Shown here piece after piece: positions 8,099 through 16,984 of a stretch of DNA of 50,235 nucleotides. The notes under the pieces are model-generated. The model saw only the letters and a list, made by a program, of their open reading frames with translations. It did not search any database and had not been told where the DNA came from. The DNA lies in IMG/VR virus record IMGVR_UViG_3300005549_000003, positions 1 through 50,235 of that record; one strand, 5' to 3'. Each line of letters opens with the position of its first letter. The stretch's first letter is position 1. The translations under genes and the position numbers were made by a program. This DNA comes from a virus.

Positions 8099-8683
8099 TT
8101 ATAAATCAATTATATTATAATTTATATTTACCCTTAGCTTGTTGCCCGCATTGCCCCCTGTTAAAACTCCATTCGCTGCATTATAAAGAAATATGTTTAA
8201 TGGCTGATCGTCTAAATCTGCTCTGTTCCATCCTGAATTCCCGGCCGGACTTGCTGTATCGCTCAGTTGGTTGGCTATCAATTGGCCTATTGACGCTTCA
8301 CCCCATGCAAGTATATTACTAACCCCCGCCCCAACCGCCTCTTTTAGTTGTGATGTTAGCTCAGCGTTTTCATTAGGGTCTCCAAAATGTATTCTTGCGT
8401 TACCGGCAATGTTACCATAATTAGCAAACCACGGGCTAATCCCTATGATTACCGATTGTACAATAACTCCTTTACCAACTCCGGGTGCAGCTATTAATTC
8501 AAATGGGGTTGTCGGTAAATTAATTATATCATCATTATCTAATTCAACCGTTGCACTCAAATACCCTGTACTTCCTCCGCCGCCGGGATTTGCCTCAATA
8601 TAATCAGCAATTTCATTTATAACTTCACGAGCATCGTGTTTATCCGTAATCATTGCTTGTATTTGTTCAATTGTCTTTGCCAT
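8099..8683 (-). CDS. Tail-tip accessory protein
   Basis: This 194-residue protein has a short helical head (MAKTIEQIQAMITDKHDAR), a glycine linker (PGGGGSTG) and a beta-rich body ending NKLRVNINYNIIDL. Helix, Gly linker and beta body is the usual layout of small fibre or receptor-binding subunits. It follows the large baseplate-like protein. It could be an adsorption protein; this is inference from layout and position. Confidence 0.6.
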   Translation of the reverse strand: MAKTIEQIQAMITDKHDAREVINEIADYIEANPGGGGSTGYLSATVELDNDDIINLPTTPFELIAAPGVGKGVIVQSVIIGISPWFANYGNIAGNARIHFGDPNENAELTSQLKEAVGAGVSNILAWGEASIGQLIANQLSDTASPAGNSGWNRADLDDQPLNIFLYNAANGVLTGGNAGNKLRVNINYNIIDL

Positions 8684-8688
8684 AGTTT

Positions 8689-10791
8689 TTAATTTATAAT
8701 CATGTGTGAGCCATTAATTACTAAACATCTTTCATTGATCTCAAAAGTATTACACTCAATCGGAACCACAGGTGTTTCATGCCTTCTTAAAACTACTCCT
8801 TTGAGATTGATTTTATTATTGTCATAGTCTACGTTTATATTTCCGATTCTTACATAAACCGAATAATTGTTTCTTTCTTCTAACTTAACCACTTTCCCAA
8901 TTACTGCGTATTGATTCTCAAAAACCCCGAAAAGATTCAGCATGTCTTCGCAAAGGTCAACATTCCATTTAGCATCTTGGTGAGATTCTAAACTCTTCAA
9001 AGGATTATCTATCGGATCGTGGTACTTGTCGAAAAGATTTTCTTTAAAATCCCCATCAAAATATAAAGGATAATTATAAACGTTTAAATCAGGATTATCT
9101 TCAGCAATCTTATTCTTAACGTTATAAGGAATTGAATCTGGATTATAAAAAGTGTTCGGACTTGGTAAAGCGATTTCCGCAACACACTTTGCCCGTTCTT
9201 TACTTAGCCCATCCCAAAGAATCAGTCGGGGAGTAAGAACTTGCTCTGAAGTTAATCTAACAGATCCCGAATAAGTTGGCTCATTTACAAAAGTGTCTAA
9301 TTGATTATTTGCTTTGTCTGCGACTATGATTAACCAAGCTGCAAAAACAACCGTAAGAGCAACCGCCGCCGGTGCTGTAATCACACCGGCTGTTAAAGCG
9401 GCTATGACAACAAAAATTATTGTAAGCAAAATTAAAGCACCTGTTTTTCCGTCATTGATAAGAAGTTTCATATAGTCTTTTGCCCGTCCATCTCTCACGA
9501 ATCCTGTAGGAGCAAATTCAAAATTCTTTACTTTCTCGCCTTCTAACATTGGATTATTTGCTGCACCATCATAATCAATAATATCTGAATAAAGTGTGGA
9601 CATCTCCTGAGAGGCTAAATCTGAGCCATCATCCTGATATTGGTATCTTCCAAAAGCGGGTTTTTTGTCACCGTTGAAAGTGTATCTTAAATCATAAATT
9701 GGTTCTGCGCCGTCCTCTGTGAAGTCATAAATAGGCTCAACGTTTATTAAGTCTTTTGTGTACCTGAAAACAATCGTGTTATTAGGAGTGACGTACCATT
9801 CAGCCGCAAAAACTGTTTTTAGTTTATCGAAAAGTTCAGCGATTGTAATTAACCAACGATTATCAAAGTGATAATACAAAGCAGGAGATTGAATGTCGTT
9901 CTCATCTGATTCGTGCATATACCCCGCCTGCGGGTAGTAAAGACAAAGCTTATCCCATTCCTCGCCTTCATCGAAAATTGTGTCCATTTCTAATTCACAT
10001 TTACCCGCTACGTTCTCAATATAAGTCCTCACCAAAGGAGCATCTACAAATCTATTTGCATTTAAAATTTTTCGGGTATCATCCTCAATCGTTCCACCTG
10101 TGATAAAGTCTATTAAAAGGATTGACGGATTTGAGTAAAAGAATAACATTAAAGCCATTCGTGCTGATTGAATAAGTCGGGGACGGGGTTCTATACAAGT
10201 CAAAAAGCAAGGGTGGTCTTTTAAGCCAGATTTAAACCAGCCTTGCCAATCATCCCAAATAAAGGTCTTGTGAATGCACGCCCAATTCATATCCTGTTCT
10301 CTTAATTTAATATGAAACTGACATGGCTCATCTACCGGTGCAAATTCAATATTATCATTCTTAATTTCAAATAATCTATAAGTTCCACCGGCTATTAAAT
10401 CAATAATTTTTACCTCAATAGCGTTTAAAATTTGACATTCATTTGAAAGTAGCCAATCATAAATGAATTGATAAGCTGAATCAAAAAACATCAGGTCTGA
10501 AGAAATTCCCTTGTCGTAGTTAGAACCGTCTTTATTTGTTTGTGAATTTGTCGAGTTTCCTGCGTTCACCTTGTCCCACGTTAAAGCAAGTTTTTCAACG
10601 TTTTCAATATATTTTGTGAAATCATACCAGCCATCCACAGGGGTTATATCAGCGAACGTGGTTGAGTTATCAACAGTTCCCGGCACATATTCTGCAAATC
10701 CAGTTAAGGGGGAGCATTGAACTGAAACGTTGTTCCCCTCAAAAGTATTTTGCCTTCGCCTGAGCAATATTTGAAATCTTCCGTTAAACAC
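8689..10791 (-). CDS. Large tail-tip / baseplate protein
   Basis: This 700-residue protein starts at GTG 10791 inside the end of the tape measure gene (8-base overlap). Directly after the tape measure is where distal-tail and tail-lysin proteins are encoded. It is mostly soluble, with one strongly hydrophobic stretch near the middle (LLTIIFVVIAALTAGVI then AVALTVVFAAWLIIVA) that could act as a membrane-insertion hairpin during DNA entry. The N-terminal section is rich in aromatic residues. No catalytic motif was recognised. The hydrophobic hairpin is unusual for this class. Confidence 0.65.
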   Translation of the reverse strand: MFNGRFQILLRRRQNTFEGNNVSVQCSPLTGFAEYVPGTVDNSTTFADITPVDGWYDFTKYIENVEKLALTWDKVNAGNSTNSQTNKDGSNYDKGISSDLMFFDSAYQFIYDWLLSNECQILNAIEVKIIDLIAGGTYRLFEIKNDNIEFAPVDEPCQFHIKLREQDMNWACIHKTFIWDDWQGWFKSGLKDHPCFLTCIEPRPRLIQSARMALMLFFYSNPSILLIDFITGGTIEDDTRKILNANRFVDAPLVRTYIENVAGKCELEMDTIFDEGEEWDKLCLYYPQAGYMHESDENDIQSPALYYHFDNRWLITIAELFDKLKTVFAAEWYVTPNNTIVFRYTKDLINVEPIYDFTEDGAEPIYDLRYTFNGDKKPAFGRYQYQDDGSDLASQEMSTLYSDIIDYDGAANNPMLEGEKVKNFEFAPTGFVRDGRAKDYMKLLINDGKTGALILLTIIFVVIAALTAGVITAPAAVALTVVFAAWLIIVADKANNQLDTFVNEPTYSGSVRLTSEQVLTPRLILWDGLSKERAKCVAEIALPSPNTFYNPDSIPYNVKNKIAEDNPDLNVYNYPLYFDGDFKENLFDKYHDPIDNPLKSLESHQDAKWNVDLCEDMLNLFGVFENQYAVIGKVVKLEERNNYSVYVRIGNINVDYDNNKINLKGVVLRRHETPVVPIECNTFEINERCLVINGSHMIIN

Positions 10792-13700
10792 GTTTATTAA
10801 TTTCCATTTGAGTTATATAATCTGTTACCATTGATGCCACCCCATCACGGTCAATTTTATTTTCAACATGAATTTTCTTTTTTAAAATCTGCCTTTGAAG
10901 TTCATTGTTCTCTTTAAGTAAATTACTATGCTCATTTAAAAGAACAGCCATCCGTCCATCTGATCCAATACTTATTTCAGCCGCCTCCTTAATCCTTTCA
11001 TAGTTTACCTGCGGTACGGATTTAACCTTATGGTAAGTTTGTACGAATTTATTCAAGTGATCTGCGGGAACCGTCCCGTCATAAATTGCTGCAACGGTTT
11101 CTTTGTACTCTTTGTTTCTGTGAGCCGGAATAACCGCTTCATGCGGGTGAAGTGTAGCCGTAAAGCCACCTTTTTCATCTTCTTTCCCACCCTTACCCGT
11201 GTCTTTTGTTCCTTTAAATAATCGGGGCTGGTTTCCTTGAAGGCTTTTGACTAATCCATAACCAGTAGCCAAAGCACCCACTATGATGGCTATTTCAGCT
11301 ATCGTTTCTGCTGCACCTATTCCTGTGGCAATCTTCGCAATTGCTCCCGTGATCCCTACAAGGATTTGAGAGGCCTGTAAGGCGGCATCAATCCCCAGTT
11401 GTTTGCGGGCTGCGTTTTCTCTTGCTACCTGAAGTTCTTTTAATCTATCTTCTTCAGCTTTTAAATACTGAGCGTTCCCCCTCTCAGCGATTCTTTGAGC
11501 AGCATCAACACGTTTTTCCTGAAGTGAAATTGAACGGTCTAAAGCGTTAGCTTCAGCCTCATTTGCTTTTTGCCAGAATTGAATAATGGAATCTGTTACT
11601 TGTCCGATAGCTTCAGCATATTGCTGAACTGATTCAACTTTTTTAGAAGTGTCACTCGTTCCTTTATCTTTTGCGTCCTCAATTGCATCCTGTGTTTTTT
11701 TATCGGTTAGTTTTTTGTCTAACTCATCACGTAAACGAATTAATTCTTTATAATGTGCAGAAGTTTTATCTTCTGTTATTTTAATTTGATTGTCTAAAGA
11801 ATCTAATTCGCCCTGAAGAATAAGAATATCCCTGTTTCTTTTTTTTGCGGCGTATTCTTTTTGGATCTTCTCTAATTGTTTTTGAAATTCTTCATACTTA
11901 ATTTTTCCCTGAAGAAAATTATTCGAAGCCGCCCGAATCCTTTCTGAGCTTTCTTTATCATCAATCAGATCAATTTCGAGTATAGCGTTTTCAAAAAACT
12001 TCAAAGCATTTTTAAAACTGTCAGCCGCTAAAGCCTGCCTATCTTGCGCAGCTTTAATTATAATATTTGTTTGTTCATCCTCTCCTGCCTGAACAATTGC
12101 ATTTTTAGCCTCCTGATATTTTTCTTCACCAATTAAAAATTTATCAAGTTCTAAAGCCTGTAATCTTTTATCTGTGTTAATTTTTGAATCTTCAATCTCC
12201 TGTTTTTCGTTGAAGTCAATTAACTGCCTTCTTTTGTCGAATTCGTCCTGTAAAAGATTGATCGTATCTAAAGTATTTTTATCCTGAAGGTCTTTAAGCT
12301 CTTCATTTAGCTTTTGCCTTGCATCTGAAACTTTTTGATTAAACTCTCCTAAAGCCTGATCAAGCTGAACCTGATTTATTCTGGTAGTAAGTTCAATAAG
12401 TATTTCAGATTGCGCCTGAGTAAGTTTTTTATTCTTAACCAAATCATTCAGGCTTAAAATTTCTTTTTCAAGTGAGGCCTGAAATTGTTTTCTGATCGTT
12501 CCTTCAGATTCAAAACTTTTAGCTGTTACCTCCGCAAGTTTGGCCTGAAGTTCTTTTAACTTCTGAGCAAAAACGTTTTCTATATCCTTATCACCTTTAG
12601 ACCCCGGCGGCGGAACCAAATTATCAGCAGTAATAAAACTTGACCCTACTTTCGTGGCTATCCTTAATTCAGCTTCAGCGGCTCCTAAGTCTTCAAAAAG
12701 TTTTCTTAACTCTCTTGGAATATTCGTATTTGCAATTTGAATTGAAGTTCTTTGTTGGTCAATAGTCCTCAATTGATTTCTTACCGCCTCATCTTGTAAT
12801 AACTGAAGTTTTTTACTATTAGCTGAACCGGCTTTTATTTGGTCATCACTTAACCCAGATAAGGCTAAAACTTCGTCAATTGAAGGCGGCTTAATTCCTA
12901 AGAGTTTTGAACGATTAGCTATTAAAACATTTGCCCGATCTTCTAAAGCTTTTTGTTCGTCTCTTAATCTTTGCGTTCTCCCGGCGGTTTCTTTGTCAAC
13001 TATAACAGGAGACTTGGCCTCAATTTCAGCCTGAAGTTTAAAAACTGCTTCAGCCTTTTGTGCTATAATTGTTTCAGCCGCTCTTGCAAGACCCCTTTCT
13101 TTTATTTTGGCAATTTGTGTATCAATAGCCGCATTAATCAGTTTAATGTTATCAATCTGTTTTAGGTCAATCTTATTCGCCTCATCTGCGGTTTTATTGT
13201 ACTCTTTTGCAAGTCGTACCCGTTCTTTTTGAGGGATAGTTAAATCATTAAGCCTGTCTTTTATCAGTCCTAAATGAGTGACTTCAGCAGCAAACGACTT
13301 TGCGGCCTCTTGACCAACCTCAGTAAGTGCTTTCTGTTCTTCAGCCGCTTCTTTGCTGGCCTCTGAAATTTCATTAAGTTTAATAACTAAAAACGCTATA
13401 CCAGCAATTACAGCCCCGATTCCCGTCGCTGCAAGTGCTAACCTAAAAACCCGCAACGCTCCCGTGGAAGCCCCTACAATCGCCGTATAGGTGGCCTGTG
13501 CAGCCGATTGTAAATTGGTTGCTATAATGCTACCTCTTTTTGTTTGCTCAACCAATAATTCTAAAGAGTGTAATAACTGCATTGCAGCAAATAACTGCAT
13601 TGTTTTCTTTTGAAGTTCTTCAGATTGATCGCCAGCTAAAATTGAAATGGCTGTATATGCCTCAAACCCGGCAATAGCAGAACTTACAGCAGCCTTCCCA

Positions 13701-14539
13701 AAATCTAAAGCTCTTGTTTGGGAAGATAAAACAGCAACCCTTTCTCTTTGTTGTTTATATAATTCACTTAAATGAGCAACATGAATCTCTAAATCCTGAT
13801 ATTCTTTTGATGCACCCTTACCAGCTTCTACAAGTCTTGCCAATTCATTATTACCGTTAAGAATTTCCTGCCTTAGTGAAATAGTTGCGCCCCCTGCAAA
13901 TTTAGCGGCTTCGTCATACTGTTGAAGCGCAATCTTGCCTTGTTCAACTATTGGAGCAAGTTGTTTAAATTCTTCACTATCTGAACTCATTCCCTTCAAT
14001 GCCTCATCTGCTAATTGAATTGAGTCTCGTAATTCGTCAAACTCTTTTTTGGTTTGAGCTACAACTTGAGCATGAGCCGCCAAATCAGGTATGTTTAATG
14101 TTTGATTTATTTGTGCAGATAAACCCGCAGCTACTCCTGGAGGCGGTATTAGCGGTTGTCTTGTTGGTAATTCCCCCGCCCTCTTCGATATATTCGCAAA
14201 ATCCTGCGCCGCTTTTTGTGCCGCCTCGTAAGCCTTACGATTATTATTTACAAGGTAAGTAAGTTTGACTTGTTCTTTTTGGGCATCGGTTAATGATTTT
14301 TCCAACTGCTTACGGTAACGCTCATTTGTACCTGTGTAATCATCTAAATCCTTCTTTGCTTTTTGTAAAAATTCTGAATTTTGTTTGAGGGCAAGTTCAT
14401 TCGTTTGAAGTCTTTTATTTGCATCCTCTTGTGCTTGTGCGAATTTCTTTGTAGAACCAGACAATGATTCAATCCCAGCTATATAAGCGGAATCGTCAAT
14501 CTCAACTTTGTAAATTATTTTTTGAATATCATCAGGCAT
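10784..14539 (-). CDS. Tape measure protein
   Basis: This is the longest gene here (1251 residues), starting at ATG 14539. It is dominated by coiled coil with many Lys/Glu/Gln/Ala heptads. There are two hydrophobic regions, about residues 366-386 (LALAATGIGAVIAGIAFLVI) and about 1063-1100 near the C-terminus (ALQASQILVGITGAIAKIA and following). Length, coiled coil, membrane segments and a pair of frameshift-linked chaperone genes just upstream are diagnostic of a tape measure, which sets tail length and helps DNA cross the membrane. It implies a long flexible-tailed virion (siphovirus type). Confidence 0.93.
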   Translation of the reverse strand: MPDDIQKIIYKVEIDDSAYIAGIESLSGSTKKFAQAQEDANKRLQTNELALKQNSEFLQKAKKDLDDYTGTNERYRKQLEKSLTDAQKEQVKLTYLVNNNRKAYEAAQKAAQDFANISKRAGELPTRQPLIPPPGVAAGLSAQINQTLNIPDLAAHAQVVAQTKKEFDELRDSIQLADEALKGMSSDSEEFKQLAPIVEQGKIALQQYDEAAKFAGGATISLRQEILNGNNELARLVEAGKGASKEYQDLEIHVAHLSELYKQQRERVAVLSSQTRALDFGKAAVSSAIAGFEAYTAISILAGDQSEELQKKTMQLFAAMQLLHSLELLVEQTKRGSIIATNLQSAAQATYTAIVGASTGALRVFRLALAATGIGAVIAGIAFLVIKLNEISEASKEAAEEQKALTEVGQEAAKSFAAEVTHLGLIKDRLNDLTIPQKERVRLAKEYNKTADEANKIDLKQIDNIKLINAAIDTQIAKIKERGLARAAETIIAQKAEAVFKLQAEIEAKSPVIVDKETAGRTQRLRDEQKALEDRANVLIANRSKLLGIKPPSIDEVLALSGLSDDQIKAGSANSKKLQLLQDEAVRNQLRTIDQQRTSIQIANTNIPRELRKLFEDLGAAEAELRIATKVGSSFITADNLVPPPGSKGDKDIENVFAQKLKELQAKLAEVTAKSFESEGTIRKQFQASLEKEILSLNDLVKNKKLTQAQSEILIELTTRINQVQLDQALGEFNQKVSDARQKLNEELKDLQDKNTLDTINLLQDEFDKRRQLIDFNEKQEIEDSKINTDKRLQALELDKFLIGEEKYQEAKNAIVQAGEDEQTNIIIKAAQDRQALAADSFKNALKFFENAILEIDLIDDKESSERIRAASNNFLQGKIKYEEFQKQLEKIQKEYAAKKRNRDILILQGELDSLDNQIKITEDKTSAHYKELIRLRDELDKKLTDKKTQDAIEDAKDKGTSDTSKKVESVQQYAEAIGQVTDSIIQFWQKANEAEANALDRSISLQEKRVDAAQRIAERGNAQYLKAEEDRLKELQVARENAARKQLGIDAALQASQILVGITGAIAKIATGIGAAETIAEIAIIVGALATGYGLVKSLQGNQPRLFKGTKDTGKGGKEDEKGGFTATLHPHEAVIPAHRNKEYKETVAAIYDGTVPADHLNKFVQTYHKVKSVPQVNYERIKEAAEISIGSDGRMAVLLNEHSNLLKENNELQRQILKKKIHVENKIDRDGVASMVTDYITQMEINKRV

Positions 14540-14587
14540 TCGTAAGAGTTGAATACCCGTTTGTTTTTAATAGCGATGTGAAGATAG

Positions 14588-14812
14588 TTAAACTTTTTTA
14601 ATCTTGTTTTTTCGGTTTATTATTCTTATTGCAGCCTCATTAAAACCATATTTCTTTATCATGTACTTGCTAATAAATATTATAGTTGTTGGAGTGCCTG
14701 TATTAATAATACAATCATCACTACATTCTGTAACATCACCCATTGGTAAATTTACAATTTCTGATATCCCGCCTTGTATATGCTGTGTATTAGCAAATCT
14801 ATTTGTAGACAT
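14588..14812 (-). CDS. Small protein between chaperone and tape measure
   Basis: This 74-residue protein starts (ATG 14812) three bases after the stop of the frameshifted chaperone frame. The sequence includes PMGDVTECSDDCIIN and a basic C-terminus (RIINRKNKIKKV). No family is recognised. Its position suggests a role in tail assembly. Confidence 0.65.
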   Translation of the reverse strand: MSTNRFANTQHIQGGISEIVNLPMGDVTECSDDCIINTGTPTTIIFISKYMIKKYGFNEAAIRIINRKNKIKKV

Positions 14813-14814
14813 CT

Positions 14815-15560
14815 TTATTTTAATTTTTCAAGTTCTTTATTTTTTGTCTCTACCTCCTGAATAAACAAAGATAACTCCTGATAAAATTCGCCGACTGAAT
14901 AATTTAGCAAGCGATCCCTCTCTGAAATAACCCCGTTCACTATTGACCTTTGCATTAACATCATGTGTCTCTCAGCCTCGGCTGCTTTTTTAATCTCACT
15001 GTCAAAAGAACCTATTGGCCGTTGCTTACTGTCGAAGCAATTCGGGAAAGCAGATTTAAGTGCCTCGTATAGTTTTCTGTTGCTTTCATCTGCAACTTTA
15101 AAAAAAAACCGTGCATCTCGATGTCGGCCTCCAACAAACTCATTTTCTTTATTTGTAAATTGTTATCAAATCCGTCTATTGCCTCGTCATTTATACAATA
15201 GTACACGCAAACCAAAGAACTCATTTGCTTCACTGGATCTGTGGCGTTGTTTGATTTAGTTTCAAAATCCAAAACATTCGCATAAGCTTTTTCAAATTTT
15301 TCAGGATCATTAGACTTCAGAATTGTTTTTAATCCATTAATGTGTGAACTCAAATCATCTTTACTTAATCCTAAAGCATACAAAGAACTTATTTTAGTGG
15401 CTGCAAAATTTCTCGTATAAGGTAAAGTCATCAGGTCATCGAAGCTCCACCATTTATTACCTTCTTTGTCCGTGTAAACCATAGTCATTGAACAAGCACT
15501 GCCCGTTAAAGAATTTGAATAAGTGCGTTTATTATTTTCTTCTTTACTTAATTTCCACAT
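14815..15560 (-). CDS. Tail assembly chaperone fusion (gpGT-like), via -1 frameshift
   Basis: If ribosomes slip -1 at 15099-15105, the 182-residue frame is extended: 154 residues from frame 0 plus 94 from the -1 frame give about 248. The extension (KVADESNRKLYEALKSAF, then DSEIKKAAEAERHMM, ending NKELEKLK) has no ATG near its beginning but is clearly coding. It stops at 14815, three bases before the next gene. This matches lambda gpG/gpGT, where the longer product, made in minor amount, recruits tail tube subunits to the tape measure. Confidence 0.75.
15012..15560 (-). CDS. Tail assembly chaperone (gpG-like)
   Basis: This 182-residue protein starts at ATG 15560, which overlaps the previous stop as TAATG. 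The mid-part GNKWWSFDDLMTLPYTRNF then KISSLYALGLSKDD resembles a compact helical chaperone. Near the C-terminus the codons GGT TTT TTT TTA AAG provide a slip site. Position (just upstream of the tape measure) and the overlapping -1 frame support the call. The product normally wraps the tape measure before the tube polymerises. Confidence 0.75.
   Translation of the reverse strand: MWKLSKEENNKRTYSNSLTGSACSMTMVYTDKEGNKWWSFDDLMTLPYTRNFAATKISSLYALGLSKDDLSSHINGLKTILKSNDPEKFEKAYANVLDFETKSNNATDPVKQMSSLVCVYYCINDEAIDGFDNNLQIKKMSLLEADIEMHGFFLKLQMKATENYTRHLNLLSRIASTVSNGQ
15099..15105 (-). promoter_or_regulatory. -1 ribosomal frameshift slippery heptamer U UUU UUA
   Basis: In frame 0 the codons are GGT TTT TTT TTA AAG. 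The heptamer T TTT TTA fits X XXY YYZ and is the same as the HIV-1 gag-pol slip site. The -1 frame is open from here to 14815 and encodes a plausible chaperone extension. No stimulatory stem-loop or upstream Shine-Dalgarno was worked out by eye. Confidence 0.75.
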
Positions 15561-16804
15561 TATGCACTCTGCTTTAATTTAATTTTCTGTTCGATTATTT
15601 TAAACTCTGGAATTGGAATAATGAAATCACCAGTATAACCAACCTTCTTACACTTTTCCATAATCTCATCGGCGAAATTCCAACTAAGAATTATTATGTA
15701 ATCTGGCTTACCGATATTATCCAAACTTACAATAGGGATATAAGTCCCTGGAGAAAATTTACCGATCTTTTCAGGTGTTTCGTCAATGATGTAATCTATC
15801 ACATAATTATTTATACTTGCACAGTTTAAAAGTGTATTTCCTTTTGCCGAAGCTGCGAAAGCTGCAATCTTTTTTCCTTTTGATTTTAATCTAATCAAAT
15901 TGCCCATAAAATTATCAATGGTTTTCTTCGCCTTTACAGCAAACTTTAAATAGTCGTCTTTAATTAACTTATACTCGTTCTGAAGTATAAAAGTTTGCAC
16001 TGAATTTTGCTGCTCACCGTAACCAATATGAACCCTCACAGATCCGCCGTGAATATCTTTCTTCTCTACTTTCTCAACATTTAGTCCAAATTGTTTAACA
16101 AGTTGTATTAAGGGACGAATTGAAAAATAAGAAAGATGTTCGAAATAAATCGTATCGAATTCATTATTCCAGATAAAATCTATTATGTAAGGAAACTCTA
16201 AAATTAATTTCCCTTTAGGCTTAAGAACCAACTTCACAGCCTGAATAAATTCCTTCACGTTGTCCACATGAGCAAAAACATTCGTTGCCGTTATTAAGTC
16301 AGCCATAGGCCAGCAGGTCTGCATAAGATGTTCTGCCGCCGGTAACCCCCAAAAAGTAGAGTACATTCTTATTCCTTGGCTTTCATTATGCTTTATTAAA
16401 TTTCTGGCAGGATCAATATTCAAACATTTCGTATATCCGATTTCTTCTTTGAACTGATTAAGTAAAGCCCCATCATTACCGGCTATATCAATATGAAAAG
16501 AACTTTCAGTTAAGCCATATTCTTCTTTTAAGTCTTTGGCCATTTGCCTGCAATGAAGGATATAACCCTGGTTTATACTTGACCTATAAACATAATGAGA
16601 AAATAAAACTTCAGGATCAATCACACCTGAAAGCTGGCTTAGTCCACAATCTTCACATAACATAACTCTTAAAGGATAACGATCCGCTTCTTCGTTTTGA
16701 TCAGTACATAAATTATTTGAGAGTGGAAGAAAGCCAAGATCAATGTATTTAGTTAATCTTTCGGAATCGCATACTCGGCATTTTGTGTGCTGTGTGAAGC
16801 TCAT
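15560..16804 (-). CDS. NDP-sugar C-methyltransferase-like enzyme
   Basis: This 414-residue protein has the full three-part layout of TylC3/TcaB-type sugar C-methyltransferases. It has an N-terminal zinc-binding domain (CRVCDSERLTKYIDLG; CEDCGL), an SAM-binding domain (FHIDIAGNDGALLNQF; GKLILEFPYI) and a C-terminal domain (AFAASAKGNTLLNCASI; DYIIDETPEKIGKFSPG). Length matches the family (about 410). Such enzymes add a methyl group to a keto-sugar nucleotide carbon to make branched sugars. Here it sits between a glycosyltransferase fusion and tail genes and is coupled to the chaperone gene. Its substrate is unknown. Confidence 0.85.
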   Translation of the reverse strand: MSFTQHTKCRVCDSERLTKYIDLGFLPLSNNLCTDQNEEADRYPLRVMLCEDCGLSQLSGVIDPEVLFSHYVYRSSINQGYILHCRQMAKDLKEEYGLTESSFHIDIAGNDGALLNQFKEEIGYTKCLNIDPARNLIKHNESQGIRMYSTFWGLPAAEHLMQTCWPMADLITATNVFAHVDNVKEFIQAVKLVLKPKGKLILEFPYIIDFIWNNEFDTIYFEHLSYFSIRPLIQLVKQFGLNVEKVEKKDIHGGSVRVHIGYGEQQNSVQTFILQNEYKLIKDDYLKFAVKAKKTIDNFMGNLIRLKSKGKKIAAFAASAKGNTLLNCASINNYVIDYIIDETPEKIGKFSPGTYIPIVSLDNIGKPDYIIILSWNFADEIMEKCKKVGYTGDFIIPIPEFKIIEQKIKLKQSA

Positions 16805-16828
16805 TAAAGTAAAGATAATAATTATTAT

Positions 16829-16930
16829 TTACCAATCATAAGACGCTAAAACCCATTGCCGCCTATCTTCTTTTTCATCTAATAACTCTTGGTAATATTT
16901 TTCAGATGCAGAATTTTTTTGCGCAACCAC
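16829..16930 (-). CDS. Short or interrupted ORF (33 residues)
   Basis: From GTG 16930 the frame encodes a charged, coding-looking peptide (SEKYYQELLDEKEDRRQ then WVLASYDW). The same frame extends upstream to ATG 16975 (MNLNIKENYWD) but is split by TAA at 16942-16940. It may therefore be a two-piece decayed gene or a short gene with a GTG/TTG start. It lies between the glycosyltransferase fusion and the C-methyltransferase. No function is recognised. Confidence 0.4.
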   Translation of the reverse strand: MVAQKNSASEKYYQELLDEKEDRRQWVLASYDW

Positions 16931-16984
16931 TAAGAGCAATTAATCCCAATAGTTTTCTTTGATATTTAAGTTCATTTTCCATAA

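Noticed and set aside
15096-15110. Nine-T run as a simple sequencing error joining two frames
   Set aside because: It remains possible, but a canonical slip heptamer, the tail-chaperone location and the normal length of both products favour a programmed frameshift.
6360-16942. Reassignment of TAA as a sense codon in this phage
   Set aside because: Two frames continue past TAA, but TAA, TGA and TAG all end many well-supported genes here, often in overlapping stop/start signals. Standard code is retained.
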